From Asticcacaulis sp. (lineage in GTDB: Bacteria > Pseudomonadota > Alphaproteobacteria > Caulobacterales > Caulobacteraceae), in NCBI RefSeq assembly GCF_020217185.1, contig NZ_JAIWNX010000094.1:1-10000 (forward strand): a stretch of DNA of 10,000 nt, given 5' to 3'. Below are positions 1 to 5,174 of this stretch, one piece after another. The first letter of the stretch is position 1. Each line of letters opens with the position of its first letter. The translations under genes were made by a program, and so were the position numbers. The notes beneath the pieces are model-generated. The model was not told where the DNA came from, ran no database searches, and saw only the letters and a program-made list of their open reading frames with translations.

Positions 1-158
1 GGATGATCCAGCACGCGCAAAAGGCGGTCGTGGATCGGCTGATCATCTGCCTTTTGGGCCTCGGTGTGCTGACCGTATGGACGCTGTGGGCCGCCAGCGG
101 CTTTGCCGTCGGCAAGCGGCCACCCAATTCCGACGACGACAGCTTCCTGCCTCTCTAG
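1..158 (+). CDS. Small single-pass membrane protein, or the C-terminus of a larger one (hypothetical, probably partial)
   Basis: An open frame enters from the left edge and ends at TAG 156-158. An ATG lies at position 3, so this could be a complete 51-residue protein, but only two bases precede it and no ribosome binding site can be judged. The visible residues show a short charged N-terminal part (QHAQKAVVDR), one hydrophobic segment at about residues 13-36 rich in Leu, Ile, Val and Trp, and a polar tail (GKRPPNSDDDSFLPL). I do not recognise the family. It could be the last transmembrane helix and cytoplasmic tail of a larger membrane protein. The frame is supported by high third-position GC and by a hairpin terminator directly at its stop codon. 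No function is assigned. Confidence 0.55.
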   Translation, partial: MIQHAQKAVVDRLIICLLGLGVLTVWTLWAASGFAVGKRPPNSDDDSFLPL

Positions 159-203
159 ATCGGGATGGTTTTAAAGGGGAGCCTGATCCCGATCTAAATT
201 TTT
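156..203 (+). terminator. Intrinsic terminator overlapping the stop codon of the first gene
   Basis: A perfect 11-bp inverted repeat (TAGATCGGGAT at 156-166 and its complement at 186-196) encloses a 19-nt loop and is followed by AATTTTTGTTTT. The left arm begins with the TAG stop codon itself. Stem plus T-tract is the classical rho-independent form on the + strand, though the loop is longer than usual. Confidence 0.7.
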
Positions 204-211
204 GTTTTGTC

Positions 212-255
212 GCGATATTTTTGTCGAAAACCGCTCACACTTTTCGACATATCGC
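212..255. repeat. Long bulged inverted repeat at the 3' end of the DUF2842 gene
   Basis: Arms 212-217 (GCGATA) and 222-230 (TGTCGAAAA) pair with 250-255 (TATCGC) and 241-249 (TTTTCGACA). This gives a 15-bp stem with a four-T bulge on one side (218-221) and a 10-nt loop. It ends one base from the stop codon of the leftward DUF2842 gene, so it is probably the 3' end hairpin of that transcript. There is no T-run after it in the leftward direction, so termination is inferred from position only. Confidence 0.5.
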
Positions 256-256
256 T

Positions 257-517
257 TTAGCGCTTCCGCCCCTTGTAGTTTTCCGACCAGCTTATGATCG
301 GCAGCACCGGAATCCCCCAGAGTATGCCGGACAGGCCGTAATACAGCAGGTGCACCCAATCGTTGTCAGGCAGCCTTTCGCCAATGCTGGAAACGATCAC
401 CACATAGACGGCCAGAAACACCACAATGCCGATACAGGCGATGACGCGGCGCACCGGCAGGCTGAGACCCTTTGTCGCATCGTCGCTCATCGGCTTACCC
501 GCTTCATTTCTTGACAT
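257..517 (-). CDS. DUF2842 family small inner-membrane protein
   Basis: This 86-residue protein has two predicted membrane helices, about residues 26-44 (IACIGIVVFLAVYVV) and 57-75 (HLLYYGLSGILWGIPVLP), and a basic C-terminus (KGRKR). The conserved look of DUF2842 is visible: an Arg pair before helix 1, then FY/YY..G.LW..P.LPII.W in helix 2. DUF2842 is a small family mostly of alphaproteobacteria with no assigned function. The start is uncertain. The ATG at 517 overlaps the end of the upstream gene by 14 nt and has GAGAAGG just upstream. A second ATG at 490 would give 77 residues and start just after the upstream stop. Either way the two genes form a leftward operon with likely translational coupling. 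A long hairpin sits directly after the stop codon. Confidence 0.85.
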   Translation of the reverse strand: MSRNEAGKPMSDDATKGLSLPVRRVIACIGIVVFLAVYVVIVSSIGERLPDNDWVHLLYYGLSGILWGIPVLPIISWSENYKGRKR

Positions 518-773
518 TGACCTTCTCGATGGCGCGCGTCAGGTGAAACAGCGCCAGAAGACCGGCCGAGCCCGCTCCGGCGGCCCTGAGCGTCGTGTAG
601 AAGCGATCCGGATAAATATCGAGAATATGGATGAAAAACGTCATCAGGATCGCCCCGAAAATGCCCACAAACATATTGATGATGGCGCTGTAGCGGCTCC
701 TGGTCAGGTTGTTGGCGATCCAACCGACGATGAACCCCGTCATACCGGCCAGAATCCAGTCCTGAACACCCAT
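504..773 (-). CDS. GlsB/YeaQ/YmgE family (transglycosylase-associated) membrane protein
   Basis: This 89-residue protein has three hydrophobic segments, about residues 6-21, 31-50 and 65-80. The Gly-rich first helix (AGMTGFIVGWIANNL) and the second (NMFVGIFGAILMTFF) match the layout of the GlsB/YeaQ/YmgE family, where a GxxxGwia helix is followed by N..vGiiGAilg. These are small inner-membrane proteins linked to general stress in several bacteria, and their molecular role is unknown. The start at 773 is supported by AAAGG eight nt upstream. It is the first gene of a leftward pair with the DUF2842 gene, which overlaps its end, and it is divergent from ctaA across 162 bp. The third helix is less typical of the family, so membership is likely but not certain. 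Confidence 0.8.
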   Translation of the reverse strand: MGVQDWILAGMTGFIVGWIANNLTRSRYSAIINMFVGIFGAILMTFFIHILDIYPDRFYTTLRAAGAGSAGLLALFHLTRAIEKVNVKK

Positions 774-935
774 TTGTGGAACCTTTCACATTTTTCCGTC
801 GCGCATCGCTTGAATTTCACCCCTCCCTGTGGGCAAATCAAAACGCACGGCCAATGCCTATTACAGGTTATTTCGCCGCAGTTGAACAGGTCCGCCCGAC
901 GGAACCCAACAATTATTTTTCAGTGAGGCGTAACG
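774..935. other. Divergent intergenic region between the GlsB-like gene and ctaA
   Basis: This 162-bp gap must hold the promoters of both the leftward small-membrane-protein pair and rightward ctaA. I see the ribosome binding sites at its two ends (AAAGG for the leftward gene; AGTGAGG at 922-928 for ctaA). I see no convincing sigma-70 -35/-10 pair and no perfect FNR/FixK box. The stretch just before ctaA is AT-rich (AACAATTATTTTT). Confidence 0.5.
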
Positions 936-1985
936 GTGAGGCTTCCGCTCAAATCTCCTTCCGTGGCCATCTGGCTCTCTATCGTGGCCGCTATGGTCGT
1001 GCTGATCGTCATGGTCGGTGGCGCCACGCGCCTGACCGGCTCAGGCCTGTCGATCACCGAATGGAAGCCCATCCACGGTGTAGTGCCGCCGCTGAATGAC
1101 GCCCAATGGGCCGAAGAATTCACCAAGTACCAGCAGATACCGCAGTACAAGCAGGTGAATGCGAACATGTCGGTGGAGCAGTTCAAATTCATCTTCTGGT
1201 GGGAATGGGGCCATCGCCTGCTGGGCCGCCTGATCGGAGTCGCGGTCCTGATCCCCTTTATTGTCTTCCTGTTTATGCAGGCCATCCCGCAGCGCCTGAT
1301 CTGGCGCTGCGCCTTACTCGTCGGGCTGGTCGGCGTGCAGGGGACGATCGGCTGGTGGATGGTGCATTCGGGGCTGGCCAACCGCATCGACGTCGCCCCG
1401 GAACGCCTGATGACACACCTTAGCCTGGCCCTGGTCATTATGATCTTTGCCATATGGACGGCCAACGAAGCCTTGCACGGCCAATCGCGCGGGCATGGCG
1501 CGCCCGGTGGCTGGGTCGCCGCCGTCGCGGGTCTGTTTGGCCTGACCTTCCTGCAATCCATGCTGGGCGCGCTGGTCGCTGGTAACGATGCGGGGCTGGT
1601 CTATAATGACTGGCCACTGATGGGCGGGCGTGTCGTGCCCTTTGTCGATTATTCCAAAGGCCTGTGGCACGTCTTCGTCCACGATCAGGGCATGGTGCAG
1701 GTCCTGCACCGCTTCAACGCCTATATCCTTCTGCTCTACGCCACGGCTCTGGTCCTGTGGTTGTGGCGGCGCTGCCTCGATGACGGTATGCGCCTGATCG
1801 CCGCAGCCTTCGGTGTGCTGGTCTGGTGTCAGGCCGCTCTAGGCGTCGCGACCCTGTGGACCAATGTGCACATCGCCTTCGGCCTGCTGCACCAGTTGGG
1901 CGCCGTCGGGCTGCTCATTCTGGCCACCCTGCTGCTGTGGAAGGTCGCCCGCGCCGATCGCGACTTCCGCCGTCGTAATTTTTAA
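936..1985 (+). CDS. ctaA: Heme A synthase (CtaA/COX15 family)
   Basis: This protein oxidises the C8 methyl group of heme O to the formyl of heme A in the inner membrane, supplying the cofactor of aa3-type cytochrome c oxidase. It has 349 residues with about eight membrane helices, the usual size for the alphaproteobacterial/mitochondrial (COX15) type. Visible signatures are GSGLSITEWKP (residues 35-45), the ExxH motif WEWGH with Glu90 and His93, THLSLAL with His161, LHRFNAY with His258 and LLHQLGA with His319. These match the four heme-ligand histidines and the catalytic Glu known from Bacillus CtaA. The start is GTG at 936 (MRLPLKSPS), preceded by AGTGAGG. The gene stands alone, divergent from the GlsB-like gene, and ends in a strong hairpin terminator. 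No other oxidase gene is visible beside it. Confidence 0.96.
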   Translation: MRLPLKSPSVAIWLSIVAAMVVLIVMVGGATRLTGSGLSITEWKPIHGVVPPLNDAQWAEEFTKYQQIPQYKQVNANMSVEQFKFIFWWEWGHRLLGRLIGVAVLIPFIVFLFMQAIPQRLIWRCALLVGLVGVQGTIGWWMVHSGLANRIDVAPERLMTHLSLALVIMIFAIWTANEALHGQSRGHGAPGGWVAAVAGLFGLTFLQSMLGALVAGNDAGLVYNDWPLMGGRVVPFVDYSKGLWHVFVHDQGMVQVLHRFNAYILLLYATALVLWLWRRCLDDGMRLIAAAFGVLVWCQAALGVATLWTNVHIAFGLLHQLGAVGLLILATLLLWKVARADRDFRRRNF

Positions 1986-1994
1986 GTTGACCCT

Positions 1995-2030
1995 CCTCCC
2001 TGTGCCGCAGGCATAGGGAGGTGGATTTTT
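1995..2030 (+). terminator. Intrinsic terminator of ctaA
   Basis: Arms CCTCCCT (1995-2001) and AGGGAGG (2015-2021) extend inward through a G-T pair and TGCC/GGCA to a 12-bp stem with a GCA loop, followed by TGGATTTTT. It lies 10 nt after the ctaA stop. The same hairpin is the left half of a dispersed extragenic repeat (second copy at 5078), so it may be a recruited repeat and not a dedicated terminator. Confidence 0.7.
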
Positions 2031-2060
2031 GCCTGAAAGGCAAAAAGACGGAGGGGAAGG
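1995..2060 (+). repeat. Extragenic palindromic repeat, copy A
   Basis: This is a two-hairpin unit. Stem 1 (1995-2021) has CCTCCC/GGGAGG arms. Then comes a GGA spacer and stem 2, a perfect 9-bp inverted repeat (TTTTTGCCT at 2026-2034, AGGCAAAAA at 2038-2046) with a GAA loop. A G-rich tail follows (GACGGAGGGG at 2047-2056). Copy B at 5078-5143 has the same order of elements with a different stem 2. This layout resembles the short palindromic units often seen between genes in alphaproteobacteria. That family assignment is from memory and was not searched. Confidence 0.6.
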
Positions 2061-2092
2061 CGAAGCCGAAGGAAAGAGGCAGGGGCCCCTGC
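2059..2092. repeat. Small GAA-loop hairpin and 14-bp GC palindrome
   Basis: GGC-GAA-GCC at 2059-2067 is a mini-hairpin. GCAGGGGCCCCTGC at 2079-2092 is a perfect palindrome of 14 bp. Both lie in the non-coding gap between the convergent ctaA and PhoX-like genes. Confidence 0.5.
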
Positions 2093-2152
2093 ACCCCATC
2101 ACCTATCCGCGCTCAAACCGGATATGCAGGGCGCGTGACGGAAGTTTTTTTT

Positions 2153-2175
2153 GGGGCGAAGCCCCGCTTTATTTT
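2153..2175 (+). terminator. Hairpin with T-rich tail in the convergent gap (possible second rightward terminator)
   Basis: GGGGC (2153-2157), a GAA loop and GCCCC (2161-2165) form a compact stem, followed on the + strand by GCTTTATTTT and preceded by eight T residues. It could stop readthrough from ctaA toward the oppositely oriented PhoX-like gene. In the leftward direction it is followed by a run of A, so it would not act as an intrinsic terminator there. Confidence 0.45.
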
Positions 2176-2220
2176 GCAGACAAACCCAGGTCGTGCCGTT
2201 CGAGCGCCCGGTAATGGGGT

Positions 2221-2239
2221 GTGGGGCCTGTGGCCCCAC
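2221..2239. repeat. GC-rich hairpin 3' of the PhoX-like gene
   Basis: A perfect 8-bp inverted repeat (GTGGGGCC/GGCCCCAC) with a TGT loop lies 27 nt beyond the leftward gene's stop codon. Its position suggests the 3' end of that transcript. No T-run follows on the leftward strand, so intrinsic termination is not demonstrated. Confidence 0.4.
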
Positions 2240-2265
2240 GGTCTTTGCCTACCTTATGCGTAACC

Positions 2266-3702
2266 TTACCCCTTGACGGCCTCCGTGCTGAACCGATCCC
2301 ACGGGCCGGTGATGGCCAGCGTCCAGCCGGGGTTTTGCAGGTTGACGAACATGGTTGAGCCGTCGGGCGAGAAGCACACCCCGGCCCATTCTGAATTGGT
2401 CGGTTCGGTATTGCGGGCGAAGGTGGTGACCTTGCCCTCGCGGGTGATGATCTTCAGGTGGTTTTTCAGCGTGTCGGAATAGCGGTCTTCGCAGGCAAAG
2501 AGCTGACCGCGCGGCGAGACGACGATATTGTCCACATAGTCGAACAGCAGGTCGTTGTTCGGCTCGGCAAAGAGCTGGATACGGCCGGGGGCGCGGGCCT
2601 CCTGAGGCGTGCCTTCGTGGGGGCTGGGCACATAGCGCATGATCTGGCCGTTTTCACCGGGACCGCCGGAGGTGCAGGTGAAGTAAAGCTCGCCCTCGCC
2701 GAAGAAGATGCCTTCTTCGCGCGCGAACTGGGCCGCGCCCTTGGCGTGGGCGCGGGTGCGCAGATCGTTATTGGGGCTTTCGACCTCGTCGAGATCGACC
2801 CATTCGCTTTCGAACCAGTCCCCCTGCTGCCAGAAGATGGCGGTCTTATTATCGGTCAGGGCGTGCGGCTTGCCCTTGATGACCAGCGCCTGCAACTTAC
2901 CACCTTCCCGCAGCTTGCCCGGCACCTTGGGGATGAAGCGATAGAAGGCCGAGTCCCCGGCGTCTTCGGTCAGATAGACGATGCCGGTCTTGGGATCGAC
3001 GGCCACGGCCTCGTGCTCGAAGCGGCCCATCGCCTTGATCGGCTCGGCCTTGACGAGGCCTTCGGCGCGCGCCGGCACTTCGAAGACATAGCCGTGATCC
3101 TTGCCAACGCCGTTGGGGGCCTTTTGCGAGGTCTCCTCACACGTGAGCCACGAGCCCCAGGGCGTCGGGCCGCCGGCGCAGTTGGTTGAGGTGCCAACCA
3201 GCGACAGGTGATGGCTGACCAGCTTCTGTTCCTTGATATTATAGACCAGCGTGGTCGTGCCGCCGTGCAGCGGGCGACCGTCGGGGGCGAAGTCATAGAC
3301 CTTGGCCGCATCGACCTTACCGAACAGTTCGTTCTGCGCGCCGAACGGGCCCATCTTGCTCAGGCTGTGCTTGATTTCGTGGTTACGCACCAGCAGCACC
3401 GTGTTCGGGCCGTGCGGGAAGCAGGCCATGCCGTCGTGCTTACCCGGCACGAGCAGGCCGTCGCTCATGGTTTCGCCCTGACGCGAGAAGATGCGGTAGG
3501 AGAAGCCAGCGGGCAGGTCGGCGATACCGTTGGGGTCCTTCACCAGCGGGCCATAGCCTTCGATCTGATTGACATAGGTGTCGGGCGCGTTTTCGGTCAG
3601 GCGGTGGGCCGCCGCGGCCTTGCTGATCCACAGCGCCATGCCGGTAAAGGCCGCAGAGGTGGCCAGAGACGAAGAGAGGAGGGTACGGCGGGACAGCGAC
3701 AT
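2266..3702 (-). CDS. Tat-exported PhoX-like/DUF839 family protein (putative alkaline phosphatase)
   Basis: This protein has 478 residues. It begins with a twin-arginine signal (SRRTLL, residues 4-9), a hydrophobic stretch to about residue 30 and an AAA cleavage region near residues 30-33, so it should be exported folded. Family features of DUF839/PhoX follow: SLVGTSTNCAGGPTPWGSW then TCEE (residues 187-190), GRFEHEA (226-232), YLTEDAGDSAFYRF (243-256), SGGPGENGQIMRY (345-357) and DNIVVSPRGQLFACED (391-406). PhoX enzymes are calcium- and iron-dependent phosphomonoesterases. Conservation of the Cys-Glu-Glu and acidic motifs supports metal binding. The protein is shorter than classical PhoX (roughly 600 or more residues), so the substrate is unsure. 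The start at 3702 was chosen over 3774 because AAAGGTG lies five nt upstream and the signal peptide then begins correctly. It is transcribed alone, divergent from rplM. Confidence 0.88.
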   Translation of the reverse strand: MSLSRRTLLSSSLATSAAFTGMALWISKAAAAHRLTENAPDTYVNQIEGYGPLVKDPNGIADLPAGFSYRIFSRQGETMSDGLLVPGKHDGMACFPHGPNTVLLVRNHEIKHSLSKMGPFGAQNELFGKVDAAKVYDFAPDGRPLHGGTTTLVYNIKEQKLVSHHLSLVGTSTNCAGGPTPWGSWLTCEETSQKAPNGVGKDHGYVFEVPARAEGLVKAEPIKAMGRFEHEAVAVDPKTGIVYLTEDAGDSAFYRFIPKVPGKLREGGKLQALVIKGKPHALTDNKTAIFWQQGDWFESEWVDLDEVESPNNDLRTRAHAKGAAQFAREEGIFFGEGELYFTCTSGGPGENGQIMRYVPSPHEGTPQEARAPGRIQLFAEPNNDLLFDYVDNIVVSPRGQLFACEDRYSDTLKNHLKIITREGKVTTFARNTEPTNSEWAGVCFSPDGSTMFVNLQNPGWTLAITGPWDRFSTEAVKG

Positions 3703-3769
3703 GGAAACACCTTTGCGCGTAAGGGACACTACCGTTTGGAATCGGATGCGGCTTATGTAAAGACAAGCG

Positions 3770-3787
3770 GGCACAGAATTATGACGA
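3770..3787 (-). promoter_or_regulatory. Weak candidate Pho box upstream of the PhoX-like gene
   Basis: On the leftward strand the sequence TCGTCAT-AATT-CTGTGCC resembles two PhoB half-sites (consensus CTGTCAT) with the correct 4-nt spacer, about 70 nt before the start codon. I count 9 of 14 positions matching, which is weak. It is noted because PhoX-type genes are commonly in the Pho regulon. Confidence 0.2.
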
Positions 3788-3801
3788 TTTGATACGGTAA
3801 T

Positions 3802-3816
3802 TTAATACCTAATTAA
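3802..3816. promoter_or_regulatory. CtrA-type binding box
   Basis: TTAA-TACCTAA-TTAA is an exact match to the TTAA-N7-TTAA recognition motif of the alphaproteobacterial cell-cycle regulator CtrA. It lies 100 nt upstream of the PhoX-like start and 52 nt upstream of the rplM -35 element. The surrounding stretch (about 3785-3867) is AT-rich, which raises the chance of a random match. Confidence 0.4.
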
Positions 3817-3867
3817 AAAATATCAATAAAAACAATTGCCTGTTTCAATTTTTGTCAAAAATAACTG

Positions 3868-3896
3868 TTGACGCGGCCATTTGCCTCGTCTATACG
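3868..3896 (+). promoter_or_regulatory. Sigma-70 promoter of rplM-rpsI
   Basis: TTGACG (3868-3873) and TATACG (3891-3896) are separated by exactly 17 bp. An AT-rich block with A and T runs (about 3811-3867) precedes the -35 element and could act as an UP element. Transcription from near 3903 would give a leader of about 75 nt before the rplM ATG. I see no clear attenuator or known riboswitch in that leader. Confidence 0.7.
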
Positions 3897-3977
3897 CTCC
3901 CGACTTTTCCGGCGGTGGCGTCTGTCACGGCAGGAAGCACCCGTTTCAAACCCCGGATTTCACCAAAGGAATCTCCC

Positions 3978-4454
3978 ATGCTTACCTCTGCGACCGCGGC
4001 GCTCAAGCCCGCCAATGTCGAGAAGAAGTGGATCGTGATTGACGCCCAGGACGCCGTTGTCGGCCGTCTGGCTTCGTTCATCGCCATGCGTCTTCGCGGC
4101 AAACACAAGCCTGACTACACCCCGCACGTCGATTCCGGCGACTACGTCATCGTCATCAATGCCGACAAGGTGCACTACACCGGCAAGAAGCTGACGGACA
4201 AGATCTTCTACTGGCACACGGGTCACCCCGGCGGCGTCAAGCAACGCACCATGGGTCAGATCCTCAGCGGCAAGTACCCTGAGCGCGTCCTGACCAAGGC
4301 GGTTGAGCGTATGCTGCCCAAGGAATCGCCGCTGGCCCGCGCCCAAATGACCCACCTGCGTATCTACGCCGGTTCGGAGCACCCCCACGAAGCTCAATCG
4401 CCGGAAGTCATCGACTTCAAGGCCCTGAGCCGCAAGAACGTCCGGAGCGTCTAA
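3978..4454 (+). CDS. rplM: 50S ribosomal protein L13
   Basis: This is a structural protein of the large ribosomal subunit, an early-assembly 23S rRNA binder. It has 158 residues. The L13 core is clear: [16 protein letters not shown] (residues 18-33), [17 protein letters not shown] (41-57), GHPGGVK (82-88) and the signature region [19 protein letters not shown] (109-127). The start at 3978 is set by AAAGGA (3965-3970) seven nt upstream. An in-frame ATG at 3852 would add 42 non-homologous residues and lie upstream of the promoter, so it is rejected. There is a short N-terminal extension relative to the 142-residue E. coli protein. It is first in the universal rplM-rpsI operon, with only 2 nt before rpsI. 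Confidence 0.98.
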   Translation: MLTSATAALKPANVEKKWIVIDAQDAVVGRLASFIAMRLRGKHKPDYTPHVDSGDYVIVINADKVHYTGKKLTDKIFYWHTGHPGGVKQRTMGQILSGKYPERVLTKAVERMLPKESPLARAQMTHLRIYAGSEHPHEAQSPEVIDFKALSRKNVRSV

Positions 4455-4456
4455 GA

Positions 4457-4939
4457 ATGTCTGAAGTTCAAGCTCAAGGCCTCGAAGCCCTCGCTTCCCT
4501 GTCGTCGAACCCTGAAAATGCGCCGGTTGAGCGCGTTCAGCAACTCGACAAGTACGGCCGCGCCTATGCCACCGGTAAGCGTAAGAACGCCGTCGCCCGC
4601 GTCTGGATCAAGCCGGGTTCGGGCAAGTGGATCATCAATGACCGCGCGCAGGAAGTCTATTTCGCGCGTCCGGTTCTGCGCATGATGATCGCTCAGCCGC
4701 TGAACCTGACCGACCGTGCGTCGCAATTCGACGTCATCGTCTCGGTTCACGGTTCGGGTCTGTCGGGTCAGGCCGGCGCCATCCGTCACGGCCTGTCGAA
4801 GGCTCTGACCTATTACGAGCCCGCCCTGCGCCCGGCGCTGAAGGCGGCTGGCTTCCTGACGCGCGACTCGCGTGTCGTCGAGCGTAAGAAGTACGGCCGC
4901 GCCAAGGCTCGCCGTTCCTTCCAGTTCTCGAAGCGTTAA
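4457..4939 (+). CDS. rpsI: 30S ribosomal protein S9
   Basis: This is a small-subunit ribosomal protein whose basic C-terminal tail reaches toward the P-site tRNA. It has 160 residues. The core begins with [17 protein letters not shown] (residues 34-50), contains the S9 signature [17 protein letters not shown] (101-117) and ends in the conserved tail [17 protein letters not shown]. About 30 residues are added at the N-terminus relative to the 130-residue E. coli protein, a usual feature of alphaproteobacterial S9. GGAG (4444-4447) inside the end of rplM serves as ribosome binding site. Co-transcribed with rplM, and followed by two hairpins, the second a strong terminator. Confidence 0.98.
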   Translation: MSEVQAQGLEALASLSSNPENAPVERVQQLDKYGRAYATGKRKNAVARVWIKPGSGKWIINDRAQEVYFARPVLRMMIAQPLNLTDRASQFDVIVSVHGSGLSGQAGAIRHGLSKALTYYEPALRPALKAAGFLTRDSRVVERKKYGRAKARRSFQFSKR

Positions 4940-4946
4940 TCGAGGT

Positions 4947-4974
4947 CTTGGGGGGAAACGTCGTTTTCCCCAAG
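4947..4974 (+). repeat. Hairpin directly after rpsI
   Basis: CTTGGGG (4947-4953) pairs with CCCCAAG (4968-4974), and AAAC/GTTT extends the stem inside with a small internal irregularity. There is no T-tract after it, so it may protect the 3' end or act together with the terminator that follows. Confidence 0.5.
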
Positions 4975-4996
4975 TGCCCTCTTCCGGAATACGGAG

Positions 4997-5040
4997 AAAA
5001 ACACCCTCGGGGCAGCCCGACGGGTGTTTTTCACTTTTTT
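4997..5040 (+). terminator. Intrinsic terminator of the rplM-rpsI operon
   Basis: AAAAACACCC (4997-5006) and GGGTGTTTTT (5022-5031) form a 10-bp stem. Inside it TCGGG (5007-5011) and CCCGA (5016-5020) can pair, leaving a single C bulge. TCACTTTTTT follows. The A-rich left arm and T-rich right arm make it potentially bidirectional. Confidence 0.85.
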
Positions 5041-5077
5041 CAGGGCTGTTTTCCCAATAAGACGCTCTGACTTAATA

Positions 5078-5143
5078 CCTCCCCGACTTGTTGGGGAGGG
5101 GGACCGCACGAGCTTGCGAAGCAAGCGAGATGTGGGGGTGGGG
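5078..5143 (+). repeat. Extragenic palindromic repeat, copy B
   Basis: Stem 1 is CCTCCCC (5078-5084) with GGGGAGG (5093-5099) and can extend inward by three pairs. A GGGGA spacer follows, then stem 2 GCTTGC (5112-5117)/GCAAGC (5121-5126) with a GAA loop, then a G-rich tail (GTGGGGGTGGGG to 5143). The order of parts is the same as copy A at 1995-2060. It lies between the rpsI terminator and the argC ribosome binding site, so it may be in the argC leader. Confidence 0.6.
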
Positions 5144-5174
5144 TATCTTTCGTCCGCTGACCAAGGAGCGTATC

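Noticed and set aside
778..800. GGAAC followed by CGTC on the + strand, resembling an ECF (EcfG) general-stress promoter
   Set aside because: The spacer is only 14 bp instead of about 16-17, and it lies 135 bp from ctaA on the wrong strand for the GlsB-like gene.
2458..3189. 243-codon open frame on the + strand inside the PhoX-like gene
   Set aside because: It is antisense to conserved DUF839 motifs with no ribosome binding site or domain of its own.
3739..3743. GAATC (CcrM-type GANTC methylation site) in the PhoX-like upstream region
   Set aside because: GANTC sites occur many times in this window, including within coding sequence, so one instance is not informative.
3703..3774. Upstream extension of the PhoX-like gene from 3774
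   Set aside because: It would bury the Tat signal 24 residues inside the protein; the ATG at 3702 has its own ribosome binding site.
3852..3977. Upstream extension of rplM from an in-frame ATG at 3852
   Set aside because: It starts before the near-consensus promoter (3868-3896) and adds residues unlike L13; the ATG at 3978 has a good ribosome binding site.
5088..5174. Upstream extension of argC from a start at 5088
   Set aside because: It begins inside the extragenic repeat; the ATG at 5175 has AAGGAG at ideal spacing and matches the ArgC N-terminus.
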